From assembly GCF_007741495.1 (NCBI RefSeq), contig NZ_CP036262.1:1116001-1180000 (forward strand): DNA of 64,000 nucleotides, read 5' to 3'. The stretch comes from Roseimaritima multifibrata (GTDB lineage Bacteria > Planctomycetota > Planctomycetia > Pirellulales > Pirellulaceae). Below, one piece after another: positions 53,927-61,557 of the stretch (position 1 is the first letter of the stretch; each line of letters starts with the position of its first letter). Made by a program: the position numbers and the translations under genes. The notes under the pieces are model-generated. The model did no database searches, was not told the origin of the DNA, and worked only from the letters and a program-made list of their open reading frames with translations.

Positions 53927-54149
53927 AAGAAATGGTTGGCGAATGTGCCAGACTTGCATGCGAGCATCGGAGCGCCGTCTGCGTTGGCGTGTTTCGATTG
54001 TCGCGGAGCCGAAATAAGGAAGGTGTGATCGCTGGTCTGCAGGCGAGTTGAGAAGCCTGATCCTGGCACGTATTTCAGGCCCTCTGAAACATCGCATTAT
54101 TCGCCATGATCTGGCGCATTCTGGAAGCGGCAACAGTCTCTGGCTGCCT

Positions 54150-54172
54150 ATGGCTCAGACGCGCTGAGCCAT
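54150..54172. repeat. Perfect hairpin upstream of membrane-protein gene
   Basis: ATGGCTCAG-ACGCG-CTGAGCCAT, 37 bp before the start codon of the next gene. No T run, so not a standard terminator. Confidence 0.7.
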
Positions 54173-54208
54173 CTGGTTCTTTCAGGTCCGTTTCTAATAA
54201 GGCTGAAT

Positions 54209-54856
54209 ATGTCCAAGATTTCGCTTCCCGTGAAATACGGATACACCCTTTTCGCTATCGTTCTCGCGGTCTACTACTGGCGCGAGTACGGGCCGACGAA
54301 CTTCTTGTATTTCTGTGATGTTGCGTTGTTCTTGGTGGTTGCCGCGGTCTGGACGGAGAAATCGATCTATGCGTCGTTGGCTGCCGTCGGGATTTCGCTC
54401 CCTCAATTATTCTGGCAGCTTGATTTCATGAGTTCGCTTGTTGGGTTTCCGGTGGTGGGGATGACCGCCTATATGTTTGATGAACAGATTTCGTTATTTG
54501 CCAGAGGTTTGTCTTTCTTTCATTTCTGGTTGCCGATGCTGGTCTGGTTCTTGGTTTGGCGATTGGGATACGACCGACGCGCGCTCGTTGGCTGGACGGT
54601 GATCGCATGGGGCCTGATGTTGGTTTCCTATTTTCTTCTTCCAGCACCGGGGGATCCGCTCGCGTTTCCAAATCAGCCTCACAATGTAAATTACGTGTAT
54701 GGGTTAAGTGACTCGGCACCGCAGGCGTGGATGCCCGCGTCCGCGTGGCTTAGCATGCTGCTTGTCGGTCTGCCTCTGCTATTCTATTTTCCGACACATT
54801 TGTTGCTCTCTTGGCTGGACAGCAAGCGTCCAGTTGTTATCGGTATGGAAATTTAG
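54209..54856 (+). CDS. Multi-span membrane protein
   Basis: A 215-residue protein with about six hydrophobic helices (ALFLVVAAVWTEKSI, LPMLVWFLVWRLGY, WLSMLLVGLPLLFYF) and conserved-looking PGDPLAFPNQPHNVNYVYG between helices. No signature of a known transporter is visible. It precedes the EcsC-like gene; the two are on the same strand, 113 bp apart. Function unknown. Confidence 0.75.
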   Translation: MSKISLPVKYGYTLFAIVLAVYYWREYGPTNFLYFCDVALFLVVAAVWTEKSIYASLAAVGISLPQLFWQLDFMSSLVGFPVVGMTAYMFDEQISLFARGLSFFHFWLPMLVWFLVWRLGYDRRALVGWTVIAWGLMLVSYFLLPAPGDPLAFPNQPHNVNYVYGLSDSAPQAWMPASAWLSMLLVGLPLLFYFPTHLLLSWLDSKRPVVIGMEI

Positions 54857-54969
54857 GCAGCCAAACGGTTTCGTTCACGCCATTTGCGGTGTGTTGGAAC
54901 ATAAATTGCATTCCCTGGTGTATTCGCTTGCATGTCCGTTTCAATTGTCTGGTACTTAAAAGAACTTCT

Positions 54970-55785
54970 ATGAGCAATGAACTAATCGATCGTGAACTTC
55001 CTGAAGAAGCACGAGTTGAATTGAAGGAGGCAAAACTGGTTCTTGAGCATCATGGAATCGCGGACCGGCTGACCGAGTTAATAGGGACTCCGATTACGGC
55101 TTCACTAAAACTGTTACCTGATGTGGCTGAAAACGCGGTCTATTCAGCGATCGACAAATCGTTGAACGTGGCGATGGATGTTGCGTTAAAAACACTTGGT
55201 GAGGATTCGCTTAAAACGGCAAAGCCACGGTTGTTGACTCATAAATTCTTAGCAGGCCTGTCTGGGGCAGCAGGCGGTGCTTTTGGGGGAATGACGTTTG
55301 CCGCAGAATTGCCCGTTTCGACGGTTTTGATTCTTCGCAGCGTTGCGGATATTGCCCGTAGTGAAGGAGAGGATCTAACGAACATCGAATCGCGACTTGC
55401 TTGCCTGCAGGTCTTCGCGCTCGATCCTGGGAAATCGACCGAAATTGACGATGACACAGAAATTGGCTATTTCGCGGTTCGAGCCGCAATGGCAACGCAG
55501 ATTCGGGATGCTTCGCAGTACCTCCTGAAAAATGGAGTTGCCGATTCAACGGCACCCCCATTGGTCCGATTGGTTGCTCAGATAAGCAAACGATTCGGTG
55601 TCGTAGTGAGCGAAAAAATTGCAGCCCAAGCCATTCCGGTAATCGGGGCCATTGGAGGAGCACTTATCAATAGCTACTTCATCGATCATTACCAGGATTT
55701 GGCGCGAGCCCATTTTTGCATCCGGCGACTGGAGCGAAACTACGGAGAAGCATTGGTGCGAGAAACCTATGGTCGCCTGAAGTAA
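54970..55785 (+). CDS. EcsC-family protein
   Basis: A 271-residue protein of the EcsC family. It has HKFLAGLSGAAGGAFGGMTF and ELPVSTVLILRSVADIARSEGE, then CLQVFALDP, and AIPVIGAIGGALINSYFI near the end, all typical of this family, which is linked with membranes and ABC systems but has no firm role. I chose ATG 54970; the frame extends upstream over the previous gene end. The TAA stop is directly followed by the left end of an IS3 element. Confidence 0.85.
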   Translation: MSNELIDRELPEEARVELKEAKLVLEHHGIADRLTELIGTPITASLKLLPDVAENAVYSAIDKSLNVAMDVALKTLGEDSLKTAKPRLLTHKFLAGLSGAAGGAFGGMTFAAELPVSTVLILRSVADIARSEGEDLTNIESRLACLQVFALDPGKSTEIDDDTEIGYFAVRAAMATQIRDASQYLLKNGVADSTAPPLVRLVAQISKRFGVVVSEKIAAQAIPVIGAIGGALINSYFIDHYQDLARAHFCIRRLERNYGEALVRETYGRLK

Positions 55786-55831
55786 ATTGAGGTGGTGCCG
55801 GTTTTGGGGGCCACCGGGAAGCTTGCGCCGC

Positions 55832-56731
55832 TCATGCGGCGGCTTCGTACTGTGTCGGCGTGAGGTAGCCGAGAGATGAATGTCGGCGATCGGTGTTGTA
55901 GTACTGGATGTACTCAGTCAACTCGCGTTTTGCGATCGCCATACTCAGGTATTCGGCCATACCCATTTCAGTCTTGAGAGTTCCGAAGCATGATTCCATA
56001 AATGCATTGTCGTAGCAGTCGCCCGCACGACTCATGCTCTGTCGCATTGATGCACGAGAGAGAATTCCACGATACCGCTTTCCTGCATATTGGCCACCAC
56101 GGTCAGTGTGGTGAATCAATCCTGCCGAAGGCTGCACAGCTCGAATCGATCGCTGAAGAGCTGTCACAGCGAGTTGTTCAGTCATGTCATCGCGGAAATC
56201 CCATCCAACAATCCGGCGTGAATAGCGATCCATCAGCGTGGCAAGATATCCAAAACCAATACCATCGACGGGAATGTACGTAATGTCGCCTACCCAAAGT
56301 TGACCAAAGGTGGTCGGTTCTAGCAGATCCAGCAAAAGGTTAGGACTGTACCCAAGCCGATGTCGACTTTCGGTGGTTCGCGGCTTAAACGATTTCGGCT
56401 GAATCGCGCGAAGTCCTGCATCTTCCATGAGTTTTGACACTCTGCGACGGCCGCAATGAATGTCCATTGTCTTCAGTTCCTCAACGATTCGACGGCTGCC
56501 ATAGCGGCGTTTATGCTTTCGGAAGACCGCAGTGACGATCGGCAGTAACGCGGCATCAGACTCATCGCGCTCCGAGCCTCCGGAACGCTGCCAGGCTTGA
56601 AAGGAAGACCGATTGAGCGATAGGAAATCACAGACCTCTCGCTCGGATGCTATCTGCAGCTGGACAATCGACGCGGCAGCGGGATAGATTTCGGCTACTC
56701 GTTGCGGCCGAAAATGATTAACGCTTTTTTT
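55832..56731 (-). CDS. IS3 transposase orfB (DDE integrase core), made by -1 frameshift
   Basis: The DDE core shows VGDITYIPVDGIGFGYLAT (first Asp), HHTDRGGQYAGKRYRG (second Asp), and AFMESCFGTLKTEM (Glu). The first in-frame ATG lies at 56467, but the -1 frame is open back to the A7 tract at 56725-56731, so the normal product is an orfAB fusion of about 390 residues that catalyses excision and joining. Coordinates give the open frame from the slip site. Length and order fit IS3/IS150-type elements. Confidence 0.92.
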   Translation of the reverse strand, partial: KKSVNHFRPQRVAEIYPAAASIVQLQIASEREVCDFLSLNRSSFQAWQRSGGSERDESDAALLPIVTAVFRKHKRRYGSRRIVEELKTMDIHCGRRRVSKLMEDAGLRAIQPKSFKPRTTESRHRLGYSPNLLLDLLEPTTFGQLWVGDITYIPVDGIGFGYLATLMDRYSRRIVGWDFRDDMTEQLAVTALQRSIRAVQPSAGLIHHTDRGGQYAGKRYRGILSRASMRQSMSRAGDCYDNAFMESCFGTLKTEMGMAEYLSMAIAKRELTEYIQYYNTDRRHSSLGYLTPTQYEAAA

Positions 56732-56979
56732 AAGACGTCGCGCTCCCGCTCGACGCGACGCAACTGATTCTCCAGCTCTTTGACCCGATCATCCATCGCG
56801 TCGGCCACCGGGCCTGCGGCTGTCAACTGCTGCTGTTTCCACCGACGGACGATGGTTGGGCAGGTAATGCCCAGACGTTCTGCCACCGACTTTGCGGAGT
56901 GCCCATCGAGGAGCATTTGAACTGCCTCTCGCTTAAAGTCTTCATCGTAAACCCGTCGCGTTTTTGCTTTCTTGGCCAT
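56695..56979 (-). CDS. IS3 orfA (helix-turn-helix and leucine zipper)
   Basis: A 94-residue DNA-binding protein: YDEDFKREAVQMLLDGHSAKS and VAERLGITCPTIVRRWKQQQ form the helix-turn-helix, followed by a coiled coil (RVKELENQLRRVERERDVLKKA) and stop. The slippery run TTAAAAAAAGCG lies near its 3' end. It binds the terminal inverted repeats and, by frameshift, gives the fused transposase. Confidence 0.93.
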   Translation of the reverse strand: MAKKAKTRRVYDEDFKREAVQMLLDGHSAKSVAERLGITCPTIVRRWKQQQLTAAGPVADAMDDRVKELENQLRRVERERDVLKKALIIFGRNE

Positions 56980-57060
56980 CCATGATCCCCAGGAGCTTGT
57001 GGTTGATAGTCATACCAAATTTTTAGCTTCCTGGTGGCCCCCAAAACCGGCACCACCTCA

Positions 57061-57503
57061 AATTGCTGTCGCATTTCGAAGACTATCTTTGTTTGATCGT
57101 TCCAAGAGGCGAGCATGTTCAGGCAATGTTAGCGTGCCGTTGGTGCTTTCGCGTGTCCAGCCGTTGTTGTTAAGGCTCTCCGATATTCCGTCCCCAAGCT
57201 AGCTGTTGGTGATGCGTCGCCTGTCTTCGATGTCGATAAAACTCTGTTAAACTAACGGCTCGGCAACTATAATCTTCTGCACTGTGGGTGCCGGTTCGGC
57301 GACATCGAAATCCAGCCTTTCGGTCTGGTTGGCTGAGAATTTTGTCGATCGCATCGCTTTGGCGATTCTCCATCGCGTTGCCCAATTTCCTCCCACCTCC
57401 CACCTCCCACCTCCCACCTCCCACCTCCCACCTTCCACCTCCCACCTCCCACTCTCTCCCCACCTCAAAAGTCAGTTGGCAACTGGCGATCTAAGGACAT
57501 CCA
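57061..57503. other. Intergenic stretch with pyrimidine satellite
   Basis: Upstream region of the beta-helix gene. Contains the 57389-57466 tract; no gene. Confidence 0.5.
57389..57466 (+). repeat. Pyrimidine-rich 7-bp satellite tract
   Basis: CTCCCAC/CCCACCT units, about ten in a row, on the plus strand. No purine arm and no core precede it, unlike elements A-D. Confidence 0.85.
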
Positions 57504-59933
57504 ATGCGTTCGACGAATTCAAGTATCAACGAAAAGCAATCTATTCAGCGTCGGCGAGTGATCGGTTTGCTGGGGCTAGGTGGGCTTGCGTTTGCGCATG
57601 GGGCGAGTGTTGAGGCACAGGATCGTGGTGCGAGTGCTGCTTCTGTTCAGCGTGAAGCCAGAGTTTATCCAACAGTTGCTGCGATGGCCGGAGATTCGAC
57701 TTTGGCAGTTGGGGTCGTTGTTCGTACGCTGGGATACGCGAGTGCTGGTGATGGCGGAGAGGCTTCTTATGTCGTCGTGAAAGCAGACGCGAAAGATCCC
57801 GTCGACGAGACCACAAAGATTTCGATTCGCAAAGGTCTGGTGGCCGAACTGTTACCGGGCAGTTCCGTCAATTACCGCATGTTCGGGGTGAAAAGTGATG
57901 GTAAGAGCGACGATGGGGTGCAGATCAAGCAGGCTCATGAATTCGCTAGAGAACATGGTTTGCCGATCATCCAACGGGAAGGGGAATTCTGGATCGTTCG
58001 GACGAATCAAATACCCATCACTACCAACGTTGAATGGGGGAACACGATCTTCCACATCAACGAGAAATACAACGACAAGCGTAAGCCTCGATTTCGTGTT
58101 TCAAGCTTGTTGCCTGCCAAGTCAATAAAGTTGGATGAAGCGGCCAAGAAATCTTTTCTGGAAAAACTTGGGCCGGGAGTCCAGGTTATCTCGGAGATGG
58201 CTCCCTATAAAAACTGTCTTATCAGTATCGCCGATTCGGGGGATCAGATTGGGTTTCGCGCAGGCGATCGTTACAAAGGGCAATCGTGGGATCGTGAAGA
58301 ACTTTTCTACGTGGAAGAAGACGGACGGATCGTAGGCGACATCGCTTGGGAATTTACGAACTATACAACTTTGACGGCGACTCCCTGCAACGACAGTTTT
58401 TTGATCGTGGACGGAGGTGGGTTTTATCTGTCAGGCGATAATCCAGGTACGAAATACACCTCGTATTATTCGAATGGATTCCGAATTGAGCGGAGTCGGA
58501 CCAAGATTCAAAATCAGTGGGTTGGCTTAGAGCCTGGGCACCGCGATACCTCGATGGAACCGCGTTCAGGTTTTTATACGCTCAGTCGTGTCTTCAATTC
58601 GACACTGGAGAATATTCGTCTGATCCCTTGGGAGCAAAACCGCAAGGATCCTGCGAAAAAGGTTGGTGCAGGCACTTACGGGATTAGCGGAAATCGTTTA
58701 CTGAACTGCACCTTTCGCAATATCACAGCCGAAGGGAGTTATTTGCACTGGGGAGTTTTTGGCACAAACATCAACAAGAACTTTCGTATTGAGAACTGTC
58801 GCCTGAATCGAATCGATGTGCATTTTCATTGTTGGAATCTGACGATTAAGGATTCGGAAGTTGGTCTGCGAGGGATTTCGGTGACCGGGGGGGGCGATTT
58901 AACGATTGAGAATACCGTTCAGCATGGCAATACGTTTGTCAACTTCCGCTCAGACTTCGGAGCCAAATGGGACGGCAACATCCGCATTCGAAATTGCAAG
59001 CTAGCGCCCGCTAGTGACCGTTCCGTCACTATTTTGAGTAGTCGCCCTGCGCAGTTTGGTTTCGGCTATCCGATCGGCTGCGGACGCACGATCGACATTC
59101 AAAACTTTCAGATTGACTTTCAGCGATTCCCTGCGTCAACGGCTCCGGTTTGGTTAATGTCGGTCGCCAAGTTCTCAAAAACCAAGGACGATTCAAGGCA
59201 CTTTTTTGCGCATCATCTTTCGGCACGCAACATAACGGTCTCGGGGCGACAGCAAGGGATTCGGCTGGTCGATATCCCCGCTCCCTATCATTACGATTTG
59301 GGAGCGAAGGAAGGCGGCTATGATGGTCAGCAATTGACGACCAATTGCCAAATGATTTTCGAGGATATTCAGTTAGAGGCACTTCCGCCTTCCAAGCCGA
59401 ATGATCCGGCATTCGCTCATTTACGGATCGGGGACAAGGGGAGCATTGCGTATCAAGACAGCAAGGCACTCTATCCACACATTCGAGTCACTAACTGCCC
59501 AAACCTGAGTGTCTATTTGGGCGGCAGTGCCGCCAATCTATCGGTCACTGACAGTGCCATCGATCGCTGTACAGCGGACGTAGACGGTCCTCTACGCGGC
59601 AGTCTAAGTTTCTTGAACTGCCGGTTTGCTCCCAACCTTACGGAAGGCACCGAGCGGATTTATGCACTCGAGTCTGAATTGGGGACGCATCTAACAAACT
59701 GCACGGTTCATGCTCCTCGAACAGCGGGAACTCTAACGCCCGAGCAAGCCGACCGTCTTGATTTCGTGCAGGTCAACAAACGCGTGCGGTACTACCAGCT
59801 GAACACAGCGCTCGGGAACGACTTGCTGAAGTTTTATGAATCGCAGCAGATAAAGCTCCTTCCGCAATTCGTAGCCATGCTAAAGAGCCACCACGCATTA
59901 GAGTCCGAAGAAGTTCAAAAGGAAAATAAATAG
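57504..59933 (+). CDS. Tat-exported right-handed beta-helix protein
   Basis: An 809-residue protein with a twin-arginine signal (QRRRVIGLLGLGGLAF). N-terminal VVRTLGYASAGDGGEASYVV and MFGVKSDGKSDDG resemble the entry of pectate-lyase-3-like beta-helix proteins. The middle and end are parallel-beta-coil like: NGFRIERSRTKI, LLNCTFRNITAEGS, IENCRLNRIDV, LTIKDSEVGL, IRIRNCKLAP, LNCRFAP. It may bind or cleave polysaccharide; no catalytic residues can be assigned. The Tat signal implies folding before export. Confidence 0.85.
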   Translation: MRSTNSSINEKQSIQRRRVIGLLGLGGLAFAHGASVEAQDRGASAASVQREARVYPTVAAMAGDSTLAVGVVVRTLGYASAGDGGEASYVVVKADAKDPVDETTKISIRKGLVAELLPGSSVNYRMFGVKSDGKSDDGVQIKQAHEFAREHGLPIIQREGEFWIVRTNQIPITTNVEWGNTIFHINEKYNDKRKPRFRVSSLLPAKSIKLDEAAKKSFLEKLGPGVQVISEMAPYKNCLISIADSGDQIGFRAGDRYKGQSWDREELFYVEEDGRIVGDIAWEFTNYTTLTATPCNDSFLIVDGGGFYLSGDNPGTKYTSYYSNGFRIERSRTKIQNQWVGLEPGHRDTSMEPRSGFYTLSRVFNSTLENIRLIPWEQNRKDPAKKVGAGTYGISGNRLLNCTFRNITAEGSYLHWGVFGTNINKNFRIENCRLNRIDVHFHCWNLTIKDSEVGLRGISVTGGGDLTIENTVQHGNTFVNFRSDFGAKWDGNIRIRNCKLAPASDRSVTILSSRPAQFGFGYPIGCGRTIDIQNFQIDFQRFPASTAPVWLMSVAKFSKTKDDSRHFFAHHLSARNITVSGRQQGIRLVDIPAPYHYDLGAKEGGYDGQQLTTNCQMIFEDIQLEALPPSKPNDPAFAHLRIGDKGSIAYQDSKALYPHIRVTNCPNLSVYLGGSAANLSVTDSAIDRCTADVDGPLRGSLSFLNCRFAPNLTEGTERIYALESELGTHLTNCTVHAPRTAGTLTPEQADRLDFVQVNKRVRYYQLNTALGNDLLKFYESQQIKLLPQFVAMLKSHHALESEEVQKENK

Positions 59934-60185
59934 GGACAGACTACGGGCGCGTGGGCTTAGGTCCAGGACAGACTACGGTCGGGGGAGAGGTTCGTGTTTG
60001 CTAGCCTTTTTTTCGGGGGATGTTTGCCCTTTGGGGGCGTTCGGGTTTGCTTGTTTTGATGGCTGAGAAGGCCTTTGGGGGCTTGTTTGGGGCTTGTTTG
60101 AGAGGGATGGGCGCACCGGTACCGATCAAAGGCCCTTTTCTTGACTTTTGTGATGCGGTTTTGGCTGAAGGCGACCGTGACTAGG

Positions 60186-61283
60186 TCAGAATGCGCACCA
60201 TGTATTGTCGATGGGGATCGATTCCGCATCGGCTTCTTGACGCCGTTGGATCGCGGTGCGCGTTTGAAGGTCGACGGGCGATGCGTAGCGACGCCCCATT
60301 TGGGCGTGGCGGTCGGTTAGTTCTTCGATGTTGACGGGCGTCTTCCCCAGCTTCATTGGATGCCGGAACATGTTCGCCGGTAGACGGTCCGAAGCCTGAA
60401 GTTCCGGACGAGACTGGATGGCTAGATGCCATAACAGTTCTTGATAGGCTTCTAGCTTCATCGGGAGGCACCCTAGTTGCTCGCTCAACTCTTCACGTTT
60501 CCGTACTCGCTTCTTGACCTCGGCGGCCGTTAGCGTGTTAGTGACAAGAACTTGCTTGCCGTCGACCTCCCCTTCTAACTCAAGCGGTGCTAACCACGAT
60601 TCCAGGTCGGCTGCTTCATCATTGAGTGTTGTCAGGCGTTCGCTGATCGAAACTTCCGCAAAATCATCCAATGCATCGGCCAGACCAGCTCGTAGCGGGT
60701 TTAAATCGACGTACAACATTCCAGCCAGAATCTCTTCTTCTGTCGGTAAACGATTCATCTTGAAGCGATTGCCGAATAGATGACCTGTCACTTCGTCTTC
60801 TTTGTTGCAACGCCGGGAAAGTGTTTGACACATCTGCCGAACAAACCACGAAATGTTCGAAAGCCGCTCCCGAAGCTCTTCGACGGACTCAGGGTTGTTG
60901 ACGATCTTAGCGATCTCCGCTTCGGTGATCTCGCCGCCGTTCTTGTTTCGGCTCTTGGCACGCGATGTGACCGAAAGCCAGCGAATGGCAATCTCGCGTG
61001 GCGTCAATTTTGCCGCCAAATCCGGTCGGTTGCGCAAGATGGCATGCCAGTGATTCGACAAGACGCTATAGGCCAGAACATCGATGCAAAAGTAGCAAGC
61101 AAGCAACGCCATCCGGTCCCGATACCAGCCCCGGCGATGCGAGTAATCTCGCTCTGAAATCGGGTCGATTCCGAATAAGTAAGTTCTGCGAGTGGTTTGG
61201 TTCATGGCATGATAGACGCCTATCTCTTTTGCCTTGAACACTTCACTTCGATTTGCATTGCACATCATATCTACCCCATGCAT
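60186..61283 (-). CDS. REP-associated (RAYT-like) HxH transposase
   Basis: A 366-residue single-strand-DNA transposase-like protein. YHAMNQTTRRTYLFG and LLACYFCIDVLAYSVLSNHWHAIL contain the HWH (HUH-type) metal site; the later part has YVDLNPLRAGLADAL, a family hallmark. The long form is common in planctomycetes and longer than the enterobacterial type. The N-terminus is uncertain: ATG at 61283 or 61265 and TTG at 61301 are all possible. The dispersed hairpins found elsewhere in the window may be its substrates (inference). Ordinary neighbours; no terminal inverted repeats. Confidence 0.85.
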   Translation of the reverse strand: MHGVDMMCNANRSEVFKAKEIGVYHAMNQTTRRTYLFGIDPISERDYSHRRGWYRDRMALLACYFCIDVLAYSVLSNHWHAILRNRPDLAAKLTPREIAIRWLSVTSRAKSRNKNGGEITEAEIAKIVNNPESVEELRERLSNISWFVRQMCQTLSRRCNKEDEVTGHLFGNRFKMNRLPTEEEILAGMLYVDLNPLRAGLADALDDFAEVSISERLTTLNDEAADLESWLAPLELEGEVDGKQVLVTNTLTAAEVKKRVRKREELSEQLGCLPMKLEAYQELLWHLAIQSRPELQASDRLPANMFRHPMKLGKTPVNIEELTDRHAQMGRRYASPVDLQTRTAIQRRQEADAESIPIDNTWCAF

Positions 61284-61557
61284 GAGAAAAGAGTGACTCA
61301 ACTCGATTTCTCGATCCTACCGCTGTCGGGGGAGAGGGTCAACTCGCGAACCAAATTGGATGTCGCTGATTCGCTAAGATTTCCGTAATGCTAGCATGCC
61401 CGTTGACGATCGTTTAGCTCGCTTGCACCGGTGATACGAGCCCTTGCGATCGCAAATTTCCTTGCGTGTGCATGCTGCCTCCTGCTGCGATCTGGCACCT
61501 GCCGTGATATGCATGGTCCCTTCGGAGGGACTGGATAGTTGAGGTGCCGAAGTTCGG

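Larger units (their letters stand above)
55788..57060 (-). mobile_element. Complete IS3-family insertion sequence
   Basis: 1273 bp with 36-bp terminal inverted repeats differing at one position (55788-55823 and 57025-57060; end TGAGGTGGTGCCGG). AAT flanks both sides, fitting a 3-bp target duplication. It carries orfA and orfB on the minus strand, with a -1 frameshift signal, so the copy looks intact. Confidence 0.95.
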
